Source: Beroe ovata
Taxonomy: Eukaryota > Ctenophora > Nuda > Beroida > Beroidae
Assembly (NCBI GenBank): GCA_946803715.1
Contig: CAMPET010000076.1
Span: forward strand, 201,625 to 231,227
DNA: 29,603 nt
Direction: 5' to 3'
Of the stretch, positions 10,469 to 20,534 are shown in pieces. Each line of letters starts with the position of its first letter. Position 1 is the stretch's first letter. A program made the position numbers and the translations under genes. Below the pieces are notes generated by a model. That model did no database searches, was not told the DNA's origin, and worked only from the letters and a program-made list of their open reading frames with translations.

Positions 10469-10648
10469 GTGAGGATAATTGATTGATTGGCTAGAACTCC
10501 ACACGATTTCGGGCGTCTCAGATCTTTGTCATTCTAATATTATGATGATTGAAAACAGTGGTCTAAAGCATCTCAAATAATCCGCTGTGCTACTGATTAC
10601 TGCATTCCATGGTACCTAGTGGTCACTGCTCGGGNTCCATGATTGCAG

Positions 10649-11035
10649 AAAGTGAGTAAAGCTGGCCCGACAGACCGTCTAACTGACACGAGCAAGTACA
10701 CAGGTTTGTGTTACCTAGGTAACACCGACAGTGAAAGTCAATTTGACATTTTGACATTATCACCACTCAAATCTGACTGATTTAGTGGAAATATCAAGCT
10801 TTCCTTCTCTCCATAAGTAGCATATGCTTAGACTTCACTGCCTGCTCAATATGCGTGTGATAGGTCATGTGTCACTGACATTTTGCTGACAATAACCGTG
10901 TCATCAGGCAGTCACAAGGAAAGGTTTGGGGCTGACGGTAAAGGGAAGGGGATAGAGGGACGGGAAGATGTGGTATCTGATGACGGGTATGTTGTGGGGT
11001 ACACCAACAAGGACACCTACGATCAGGCCCACTGA
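10649..11035 (+). pseudogene. Second copy of TPPP exons 3-4
   Basis: Positions 10649-10703 and 10908-11035 repeat TPPP exons 3 and 4 and the intron between them without a visible difference, including splice sites and stop codon. Exons 1-2 are not duplicated, so this copy cannot encode a whole TPPP by itself. If the block is an assembly artefact it is simply the other allele. If the duplication is real it supplies a redundant 3' end that a transcript could splice to. It directly follows the N at 10635. Confidence 0.85.
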
Positions 11036-12034
11036 CCTGCGGGACCAGCGCGTGGATATTGCCCGCAGCCTGCCACTTAGGCCCCGTGCGGTTGGACTTA
11101 TGACATTACTACTATTAGTAAATAGAATGTTATAGATGTCCGTAAACGGCAAACGTTATACTATGAAATATATGATGAATTATGTGATTGATTTAAAAAG
11201 AGGTTTTTTTTCATATTTTACAATTACTCAGCAGCCATAAGTCAATTTTTTTTAGCTTTGTTCCATTTTCAAATGATGTTAATAACTGTATCTATATGAA
11301 ATGGATTATTCAAGGATATCAGAATCTCGGTGTTCCCTGTAAAATTCGAATGATGAGTAATGGCTCATTCATCTCGCATGTTATTCCTTGATAAACTTTG
11401 TTCTGTTCTTCCAGATATCGCAATTTGATGAGGTAGCAGATATACTGCAGTGACGAGCAGTGACCATGCTACTGCAGTGACCATGCAGTGACGAGCAGTG
11501 ACTATGCTTCTGCAGTGACAACTACGGCTTGACCACAGCTGTAACGTGAAGCTCCGCTCCGCGGTTTCCATGACAACACCAGCTAGAGTGGTACTGTAGC
11601 AGTACTTTACATTACCACGAGTATGGCATGTGGACCATATCATCCAGCTCCAAACCATGCTTGCCTGATCACGACTATATGATTAGCAAACATGAATAAT
11701 ATATGGTGCATCTGCAGATCAATATCTGACAAGAAGACAACAGCAGATTGAGATACCACCACATATACCAGTTACTCCTGGCACATGTTGAGCTGATATC
11801 CTCTCATCATCCTACCGTGCCGCCTGAGAGCACATTGGACATTCTTCATGGCTCATTTTAGCTGATGACGGAGGTCCTGCAAAGAGTTCCTTCTCAATCT
11901 CATGCCTTAGCGTGTAGCAGAGTTTCATGAAACTTTGATTTATATTCGTCCAATGTCTTGTTCAATTCATTCTTGTCACTGCTAAATATAAATCCCTCTA
12001 TGGTAACACATCAGCTGTACACCCAGTCCACCAG

Positions 12035-12408
12035 ATGCAAGCAGCAGTGCAGATGTTCACTGAAGATGTGGATGAGGGTGAAGTGACGTCACACGTTCCA
12101 AGGTGAGGTGTCAAATATAACTTCTTCTGAATTTTGGTTCACGTTCTAGATTTGTATTGGGCTCATGTTCTAAATTTGTTCCCAAGTTCTGAATTTAAAG
12201 TAAATTCAAAAGAAAGTAAATTTAAAAGGAGTAGGTTCAAAGTTAAACCTTCAAATGATTCACTTCTGATTTTCCTGACAGGATCAAACGATATGGGATC
12301 GGGAAACGAGCAGCATCACACTCAACATTTCACATGGAACCTGGGCTTCCTATGGGTGTGGTGGAGGATGTTGATCATAGAGATACAAGATCCAGCTTCG
12401 ATGATAAG
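12035..12408 (+). CDS. Unassigned two-exon coding fragment, copy 2
   Basis: Exons 12035-12102 and 12282-12408 are the counterparts of the pair at 10074-10468. They differ by one missense change (Ala to Val, GCT to GTT) and one silent change (AGT to AGC). The donor after the first exon is the consensus GTGAGG here and GTGGGG in copy 1. The following intron begins with an expanded GATT tract (about six units against two). This copy is contiguous with the unique sequence leading to the Kv channel exons, so it is the one physically placed to splice to them. Confidence 0.55.
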
Positions 12409-12598
12409 GTGAGGATAATTGATTGATTGATTGATTGATTGATTGGCTAGGACTCCGACACGATTTCGGGCGTCTCAGATCTACGTCATCCTAATATTAT
12501 GATCACTGAAAACAGTGGTCTAAAGCATCTCAAATGATCCGCTGTGCTACTGATTACTGTACCATGCATTCCATGGTACCTAGTGGTCACTGCTCGGG

Positions 12599-15462
12599 TC
12601 ACTCCAATACTTCATGTGTGATATCATAGGTTTCTCATTATCCTAGAGACTTGAGAGAGAGAATTAGTAATTCCATTTCCTGAGATGTTCCGTGGAAATG
12701 ACTTCCACAAATGCGATGTTCGTCGCAGATGTCCAGGTCCACTATTTGGCCCTTCTCCAGAATCCTCATTATATCCAATATTTGCACCGCGAGGAATCTG
12801 CTAAAGCAGATTTCATTTCGAGAAGTTTCTTTCCCGATATTGATTGGTTGCAGTGGCTTTCCTCTGCTGTCGTTGAATGAAGATCGTCCTGCGGCTGCTG
12901 CTTCACACACTTGTTTCTTATTGTATTATTGAGCATGAAAGAGGATTCGTGAGGAATAAGAGCTGCTGCATTTGACAGCGGATGTGTTCCCCTGTACGAA
13001 GTTTCAGTATATGCATATTGTTTATGCCCTGTAGGTTTAGCCCATGTGCTCTGTGAGTCCTCAACCAATGATATTGGATTGGAAATAGGTATGAACCACG
13101 TACCATTTATAAAGGAATGTCTATGTCTTCAATTTGAAGGGAGTTATGTTTCGACTTTCGAGCAAACCACTTTTTCAGGATTAAGAAGTCAGCATGCGAA
13201 CCCAAAACCAGGGTCCCCATTATATACCTCGATTTCATGGTGAATTAGCTGTTTACAGATCGCACCAATAGATAATCAGAACTTAACGCAGATCACCAAT
13301 TATCCAATTAAGACAATCATTGGTCCTGATTCCTCTATTTTCAACAAAACACCTGTTTTATATTCTACTCTCTGAGCAGCATCAGCTCACCAGTGTTTGT
13401 TGGTATTGGCTTTAAATGCGCGCGCATGCATCCCATTCCCACAAAACTGTCTGTCTTTTCCAGTCATCATCATATATTTTCATGTGGGTGATCATACGCA
13501 TATGTACGCTGTCCATAAGGTCATGTGACTGGATTAAAGATGAGCCTATTTATCCCATGATATGTATATATAGCTGCACAGACCTATAGTAATAGAGAGT
13601 TTTAGCTTTGGTTTATATTGAGCCCATCCCGGTCACAGCCGGTACAAGTGCACGTCGCATTTTCAGTGAAAATGATGAAATCGTTTCACCATTCTCCATT
13701 CCCAAACATTCTGCCCCCCTCTGATCAGGGGTGCTTGATCGCCATTTATAATCAGTCAAGTTTGACAGACACATGTGTAGCAAGCTGATAATTGGATGAG
13801 GTATGAGAGTGATTGCATCAAACGTGGCTGTCGACTCTCCTACCCCGGATCATAGGTCAGCAGGGGATCAGAACAGCTGTGAGGAGCAGCAGCTCCAGTT
13901 GTCACAGGTATGTTGTCACGTGATCATCAGCGTTATATATTGGACATCTCTCGTTGCCGATCGAGTTTGCTTGTTCGAAATGTCCCGAGCAATGTTATGG
14001 AGGAACTTTCACTTTTTATCGCTTGTCTGGTATCATTGTTTGCATGATAGTCTCATGTTCTGGCCCAGCTGAGATCAGAAATTGGTCCTGTGGTGCAGTC
14101 CTTTCCGAAACCGACTTTATTCTAAGTATTTACTTGAGTCGAAAATGTAATGTAAATTTGCATTCTAATTTTGACTTAAGTCAGTTTTGTGACTATAGCC
14201 AGTATCGGTTCAGCTATGCGTCTAGTCAGGAGCTGCTTTCATTGGTCGCCATGAACGCTTGCAATCTCGTCTCATTCTCTCTTCTCAGTGGAACACAACT
14301 AAAAGTGGAACACACCTAATAGTTCTCTCTGAAACTGGAGTACCCTCTTTTTCCATACTCTCTACCGTCATATTATGCGTGACCGCATGCACTTGGAAAG
14401 TAGGTCGAATCATCCAGTATAATTTCACTTTCCTTTGTTGCTGCTCTACTTCACTCGGAATATATATTGAGCAGTATGTGCAGTCAGTAAGCTGGTAATT
14501 CACTGTGGAGTTCCTTTCTCTGAAATGATAGACAACAGCTGCATTCTGAGAAAATAATAGGGGCAAATTACATTGAAACTAACAATCCGAACTTCATGAT
14601 TCACAAACTTGATCCCCGATTACCAGCGTACTGTCTAGTCTAAGCTAAATACCCTCAATATGCCTCACAGAAATTCAGTTGCCCAAAAGTTACAAGAATC
14701 TATCAGTATCTCACCCGACCCTTAGACTTAGAGTTAGATGAAGGAGCAATCTTGTGTAGTGACAGACAACAGCTTGCCCGTGACCACGCCCCATCTCATT
14801 GACCACGCCCATTTTGCGTGCGGTACCATTGGTTACCAACAGGTGTGGCGGTCCTTTTGTCATGAAGTTATTGTTTCACGATATACCCGTGCACCTCTTA
14901 CGATACACGTCAAACCTGATATCTCGATATTGCTGCAAAGTTTAATGTGCAATTAGGTATCCTCATAACTTGCAGCCACATCGGTACATATTCTCATCAT
15001 ACTACAACAAATGCAATCAATCAGTAGTTGGTATTGTAATTTCGCTCAGTTTATACACCTACTCTGTTAGGTATATCAATCAGTAGCTGCGAGAGGGATA
15101 TGTCTTTATCTGATGATATACGCGGCTATATATTGAGTCATTATAGCTGGAGCTCTGTAATAAGGGGTGATATACGCCTACTCGTCGAGCATGATATGTG
15201 TGCTCACTAGCTTACGCCGCTATGTCACCATTTCTTCCTACAGATTACGCCCACTATGTCACCCCACAAAGATTTGTAGAGCAGGATCTTAGCGATCGCA
15301 TAAACTCCTGATATATTATAGTGAGCATTTTGTGTTACATATTCGGGAGGGCAGATCATATATCCGTGCTTCGATCTTCAATTCGTTTTGCGGAGTATAC
15401 TGTTTTCTGCGGAGTAAACTGTGTTCTGCGGAGGAGTTTAGCACGTGCAGATTTCATAATAT
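12599..15462. other. Region between duplicated block and Kv exons, mostly non-coding
   Basis: Apart from the candidate exon at 13803-13907, no exon or RNA gene is recognised. Open frames at 12638-12910 (both strands), 13803-14319 and 14285-14566 match no family I know and their composition resembles random AT-rich sequence. A TATATATA run near 13566-13574 lies about 230 bases upstream of the candidate exon. The region is probably intron or 5' flank of the Kv gene. Confidence 0.5.
13803..13907 (+). CDS. Candidate alternative first exon of the Kv channel
   Basis: An ATG at 13803 opens 35 codons (MRVIASNVAVDSPTPDH, then a Gln/Glu/Ser-rich end EEQQLQLSQ) to a good donor, CAG|GTATGT, in phase 0. 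Phase and hydrophilic composition would suit the cytoplasmic N-terminus of the Kv channel downstream, whose T1 exon needs a phase-0 partner. There is no homology evidence. It could be an internal exon using the acceptor ending at 13855 in another phase, or a chance frame. Confidence 0.35.
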
Positions 15463-15516
15463 ATGGCGTCATCGTATCTATCTGAGGTGGGCCCTGAGGA
15501 GACAGTACCTCTGCAG
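15463..15516 (+). CDS. Candidate N-terminal exon of the Kv channel
   Basis: ATG at 15463 gives 18 codons, MASSYLSEVGPEETVPLQ, to donor CAG|GTAAAT in phase 0; an in-frame TAA lies two codons before the ATG. Alternatively the exon is internal and starts at 15487 after a TCTATCTGAG acceptor, giving VGPEETVPLQ in the same frame. Both options splice in phase to the microexon or directly to the T1 exon at 16189. This is inferred from splice signals and composition only. Confidence 0.45.
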
Positions 15517-15755
15517 GTAAATCCCCTGTTTAAGTACGTTAAGTCATGTGTGTCATATTGGATGCAGGTACCACTACCAGCAGATGTCGGAAAACCCATC
15601 ACCCATGATATGAAATCTTGAAATTCTGAAAATTTCGCACTGAACCTCCTTTTTCATCATAATATCTCAATACGATGACATGGATTCTGAAGCAGCGGTT
15701 TTCTCTAACAGCAGCCTTCTGCACTCTTTCTCACCCCTTTCTGATTATGTTTCAG

Positions 15756-15767
15756 AGAAAAACGCCG
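15756..15767 (+). CDS. Possible 12-nt microexon (RKTP) of the Kv channel
   Basis: A strong acceptor (pyrimidine-rich, ending TTATGTTTCAG) is followed by AGAAAAACGCCG and then GTATGC. The 12 bases encode RKTP and are phase 0 on both sides, fitting between VPLQ and LRINVSG. A longer version ending before GTAAGT at 15776 would break phase. It may be skipped or not used. Confidence 0.35.
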
Positions 15768-15849
15768 GTATGCAGTAAGTATCTGAATCGGAAAGGGATC
15801 ACTATTTCTCCTAGCAACATATTCCATATCAACAATGCTACTGCTTCTG

Positions 15850-15863
15850 GTCACCATGGCGAC
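15850..15863. promoter_or_regulatory. X-box-like site upstream of the Kv T1 exon
   Basis: GTCACCATGGCGAC fits the RFX X-box half-site layout with a two-base spacer. It sits in the presumed intron before the T1 exon. It is a motif match only. Confidence 0.25.
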
Positions 15864-16188
15864 AAGAGGGTGGGTGCAGTCGATTACTCAGTTTCTATGC
15901 CATGAGCTCATGACACGCGTCCCTATGTGTAATATGTAAAAGCCCCATCCTATGATAATATAAGTGATTACACCATCTTACGAAAAAACTTACCTGGTAA
16001 GAGTTTAGGTATCCACATTCCCGATGGTGTACACTGTTACCCCAGCCCCCATCCCAAGTAACACTCATCCCAGGACCCCCACCCTTGGTTACCCCACCCC
16101 TAGTTACCCCTCGCAGTCCTCAATCCTAGCTACCCCCTGACCCCTGCGCGTTTTTGCCCACTGACACCGCGATGTTTTGCACGTGTAG

Positions 16189-18864
16189 TTACGTATAAAC
16201 GTGTCGGGAGCCCATTACGAGCTGTACGAGAGTGTGGTGAAGCAGTATCCTGGTACAATGCTGGCAGCTCCCTACTTTAACAAATACTGGGACGATAGGT
16301 AAAGATATAGTTTCCCATGATGGCATCACTTTTCCATGATCCATTTCTTTCATATCGACTCTAATTTCCTTGACACCATATCCATTGACACCACTTTCAT
16401 TGCCACCACTTCCTTTGACATCGACTCTTCTGACACCAATTGAAACTGCACTGATGCGCCCAGGTACGAAGAGTTTTTCATTGATCGGAACAGAGAGATG
16501 TTCGAGTGTGTGTTCAACTTCTACCGAACTGGGGATCTCCAGTTTCCTGGCGATCTGCCAGAGGAGGTTATCCTGGACGAGCTGAAATTCTACTGGCTTG
16601 AGCAGATATTCAACAGTGCAGACGAACAGGAGACGGTATAAAACTGAATGATCAATGGCGGAATTTGAAAGGGAATTTTGGGAATAGTAATGCAGAAGGC
16701 TGAGGCCTCTACTTTCCATTCTTTGTGTCTGACAGATATAGCGAATATGATATCCAATTAGAATATGTCATTCCACATGCTATCTGGTGGACAAATACAA
16801 TAGCCGCGTAGCTGCAACACCACCACTGTGTTTCAGAACTCGGACGACTGCCTCCAGCCCGAGTTTCCCAACACTACGATAGGGAAGATAAACAGAGTGA
16901 GGCACTACATCTGGACAACCCTGACACAACCCAAGTTCAGCAAGGCTGCCACTCTGTACGCTTGGCTGGACCAGCTGTTTATATTCGTGTCGGTGTGTGG
17001 GATGATAGTGGAGACACTGCCCAGAGTGAAGGACAAAGTGGACGAAGATGACTTCATGGCCAGTGTAAGTGGGGCAGCGGGGGGGTAGCTGACTTCAGCA
17101 TCTGACCATCTGATCATCCGACTATCTGCTTATTTAGGATGTCCAGGAGTGACTATTAATATCATAGTTCTGGTTGTAGAAGAGGGTCATAATATTGCTA
17201 TGTGAGGAACGTATTGCTTCATGAATGATGGTATACATGTTACGAGGTCATGATACATACCCGACCCCCCTATGAATCACCATGGTGACATATTGACATG
17301 ATATCACTATAGGTGGAAGGGGCAGCTCTGTTCTACGCGGAGTTGTGTACAACTAGTTTCTTTACCCTGGATGTGGTGTTGAGGTTTGCAACCACACTGC
17401 AACCAGTGGAGTTACTCAAGAACGCCATGACCTGGATTGATATCATGAGTGTACTTCCCTTCTACATTCAGGTATACGAGCTTGAGAAAAGGAGCTGGGG
17501 CTTTACTAAGTTCATGTTTTGCGGTTCAAGGTGATGCTTGCTCTCGCTCATTAATCCTCATATCCTTGTTTAAACCTGTTTCAACCTTGTTTCAACCTTG
17601 TTTTAACCTGCACAGAAATATGAAATTCATTCCCCCCGCTGAATATCTGTGAATCCCCCCCCCTTTATGTAGCACACACTGAAAACATCAAAGAACAACA
17701 TATCCGGGCTGAGGGTTATCAGACTAGCACGTGTCTTCCGGATGTTCAAACTGTTCCGGAGGAGCAAAAAGCTGGCACTCATCGCTCTCAGCCTCAAACG
17801 ATCAGGTTAAATCTATGATATAGCGCGATGCCGCGATAGCTTACATCAGCTCCTCGCGACAACTATTCGTGTTTTTTCTTGCCACCTATTATTTTGGTGG
17901 TTATGTGTGAAAAACACTACTTCAATTTCACTTTTGCCCATTTCATCCCCCTCCCATCGCAGCGTCCGAGTTGGGGTTGTTTGTGCTGGTGTGGGGCTTG
18001 GGTGTCATCATATTCAGTGTCATCATGTTCTACGCCGAGGGTGACAAGAATGACAAGATGAACAGTGTCCTGGCTACCTGGTTAGTGACGCAAGCTCATT
18101 AACACCTGCCGTCATTATGTAACACCATATCGCTTCCTACTGGCTATTATCGCTCCCCAGTTGTCTGTCACTTTGAAACTCACCGCGTTTGTGAGGAAAA
18201 TTGAATTTTAGCCAATTTCTCACAGAGCTATCCCAGAAATTTTTCCAGAATCGGATTCTGCGTCAAAAAATAGGCTGGGAAAACTTTTTTACGTCCCCTG
18301 AAAAATCTTTTTGGCTTTTGCGTCCCACAGGTTGGAAATCGTCATTTGGGCGCGATTTCACGGCAAGCATGAACTCCACATGATCATGAGGGTTTATACT
18401 TGTAGTGTAAGAGTAGGAGAGATGATTTGGTGAAAATTTAGTGTCCTATACGTGCCAGTGAAGTATTCATTGGAGATTTTTGAAATCGAAGTATGAAAGT
18501 GTGGGTTCACTCATTTCTTTTAGTTTTTCTACCGATGGTCGGATCATAAATTCGGAGAGAGAAATTTTTGTGCCATCTTCATGCAAAAGCCATCTACTCC
18601 AAGGTATTCCCGATCAAATTTCGGCCCTATCTTGGTTCCCTGAGAAGAAGCAGCGCACCCTAACTTTGATAACAACTCATCTCTATTGCAGCTGGTGGGC
18701 AGTGGCTACCATGTCCACTGTGGGGTACGGAGACGTGTACCCCATAACCCCTATTGGACAAGTAGTGGGGACAGTTGTGTCCTTTCTGTCCATGATATTC
18801 CTCGCCATGCCCCTCACCATCATCGTATCGTCCTTCTCCAAGACTTACAAAGACTCGAAAAAAG
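16189..18864 (+). CDS. Shaker-type voltage-gated K+ channel (core, N- and C-termini unresolved)
   Basis: This is a plasma-membrane tetrameric K+ channel subunit opened by depolarisation. Exons: 16189-16298, 16464-16635, 16837-17064, 17313-17471, 17673-17805, 17963-18080 and 18692-18864, all GT/AG and in phase, about 364 residues. Residues 1-94 are the T1/BTB tetramerisation domain (LRINVSGAHYEL, FFIDRNREMFECVFNFYRTG); the HX5CX20CC zinc motif of Kv2-4 types is not seen. S1 lies at ~131-153, S2 at 171-198 and S3 at 207-223 (WIDIMSVLPFYI). S4 at ~235-256 has the regular Arg/Lys ladder (LRVIRLARVFRMFKLFRRS). S5 lies at ~268-292, the filter TVGYGD at ~316-321, and S6 at ~333-355. S6 has AMPLTIIV where metazoan Kv channels have PVP or PIP. 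The first residues come from candidate exons upstream. After SKK the frame either reads through to a stop at 18944 or splices to an unidentified last exon. Confidence 0.93.
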
Positions 18865-19475
18865 GTAGGTACCAACTTCATGATTTATATTACCCGTTTG
18901 ACAGTAACCATGATGTACTGGTTTATAGTTGTGTTATATTTTAGCTGTATATATTACCCCCCGCGCGGGCGGGNCTTGACAGGGTGACATCTCGCGTCAC
19001 TATGCATTATTGTACAGGAGGGTGTAGTAGACAGCAGACTGATAACGGTGGATTAGGATAATAGGCTCCGCGGGGAGGGGTACCAGCTTGTGCACATCGC
19101 GGCATATCTTTATGGAAGTCATCCGCTCTCTGTCCCCTCCCTAGACCCTATATTACATCCAGTATGATTATCCAGTGATAAGGACAAGTGATAAGGACAA
19201 GTGATAGGACAGATGTTACATCTTGTGCCACGGCCCTCGGCTTCCGATTATTGCAGCCTGATCTCCATTCTATAGTGATCTCCAATTCATCATTTATGGA
19301 ACAGAAATATGGGTGTTTCAGAGCCCCAGATGACTGCTGCATGTTCTGAGGTGGAAAACATCTGAATTTATGCAGTAGTAACTTGCAGTAGCTTAGTAGT
19401 GTGAAGCCCGCTACCAGTAATCCTCCATTTTACAATGATTAGCATGTAACAAGTGCTGCTGGTGTTGATCTGTGT

Positions 19476-19546
<71 letters not shown>

Positions 19547-20534
19547 TGCGTGTGTTTGTCTCGGTGTGTGTTTCACAGCTCGTTAATAAGCACGCTGAAG
19601 TGTCCAAGGCTCTGCTGACGCACATCTTACTTTGGTGTTAATGTCGCACCTGGGCTTCATTAAGTGCTGATTGTTCTCGTTAATAATATCAAATCGTGAT
19701 TGCACCCTACGTATTAGCTGACATAACTCGTGATTTGTTTTATTAGGGCTGGGGTTGTGAAATACTTTGCGTGTTCTTCGTGTGAAGGAAGCGATCTATA
19801 GCACTGTCGAGATTCGAGAAGCACGCTTTCATCATACGTCTACGCTTGAGGTGCTGAAAGTACAGATTATTATCATGATTCCATGTTTTCTATAGTATAG
19901 AGTTTGTCTTGTTACTTCTTCCATTACCGAAATCTCTAAACTCGATCTTAACTCAAATATTCAATCCCTGGCACTTATAACTTAAACTAAGTAATGCAAC
20001 TCAGTAGACATGTGGTAACTCCGGTATAAGTTATCCCACGGGCTGACTCGGAGTACACGGGATCTAAAGTTTCTGGCTGAATTCTTTGAATTTAATGCAT
20101 CTAAACTCGAAGATTGATTGAATAGTTAAACGCTGCATAATTAAAGGAACTAAATTCAATCCATGATTATTTGATCCGAATTTAAAATCATTGAGCACCG
20201 TTCGACATTGAATAACCAGACATTGTCAACTTCATTAGTAACCCACGGCCAGGCTTGATTGAATTGGTATTAATATTATAAAGGCCATGCAACTGTGACC
20301 ATTTTGGAACAATTACAAAGATCGCCCCTTTTAAGTTAACTTATCTCTGTATTATTTTCTATCCATGGCATGAAATGTTCACTTGAAAATGTTCATGTGA
20401 TCCGATTGCCTCTATAGTGGCCAGGCACGAGTGTTGTCCAGGTCTAAAACAGCGTCCGTAATTGCATCTCGTTCCCCCGAGTGCAGTTTCAACATCGCCT
20501 CCATGTAATATCCCCCATTTTCCACTCCCACTCA
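18865..20534. other. Kv 3' region and convergent spacer
   Basis: The Kv C-terminus should lie here. Possibilities are intron read-through to a stop at 18942-18944, a last exon after the TCCCTAG acceptor ending at 19144, or one after TTTCACAG ending near 19578 (the latter open for LVNKHAEVSKALL but out of phase). A sequencing gap (N at 18974) and a long (TG)n tract at 19471-19543 lie in between. Beyond about 19640 there is AT-rich DNA without features, ending in the 3' flank of the opposite-strand coiled-coil gene. Confidence 0.5.
19471..19543. repeat. (TG)n microsatellite
   Basis: A nearly pure TG/GT tract of about 70 bases with a few interruptions. It produces long spurious Cys-Val and Thr-His open frames on the two strands. 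Confidence 0.97.

Larger units (their letters stand above)
8634..12598. repeat. ~2-kb direct tandem duplication with N at the junction
   Basis: Copy 1 spans 8634-10634 and copy 2 spans 10636-12598, separated only by N at 10635. Both begin TCCATGATTGCAG and end GTCACTGCTCGGG. Copy 1 leads out of unique TPPP sequence and copy 2 leads into unique downstream sequence. The first 400 bases, through the TPPP stop codon, are identical by eye. Beyond that there are scattered substitutions and small indels, and minisatellite copy numbers differ. Unique-A-N-A'-unique with allele-like divergence fits two haplotypes assembled in series; a genuine segmental duplication is the alternative. Confidence 0.95.

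Noticed and set aside
10248-10472. 74-codon frame (and its 92-codon counterpart at 12134-12412)
   Set aside because: It runs through the intron and reads the real second exon in a different frame. The exon-pair frame ending SSFDDK has proper splice phases and keeps its sequence in both copies.
12638-13106. Overlapping open frames on both strands suggestive of a transposon remnant
   Set aside because: I could find no transposase or reverse transcriptase motif, no terminal repeats and no splice-consistent exon.
16189-16719. 176-codon open frame on the minus strand
   Set aside because: It lies antisense to the two Kv T1 exons, shows no family resemblance, and crosses their intron. The plus-strand reading is a clear T1 domain.
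18201-18383. 60-codon frame in the intron before the Kv pore exon
   Set aside because: Kv exons 17963-18080 and 18692-18864 join in phase without it, and including it would break the S5-to-pore sequence.
19368-19641. Open frames rich in Thr-His or Cys-Val
   Set aside because: They are translations of the TG/CA microsatellite. The same applies to frames at 24460-24971 and 25875-26120, apart from the real exon B.
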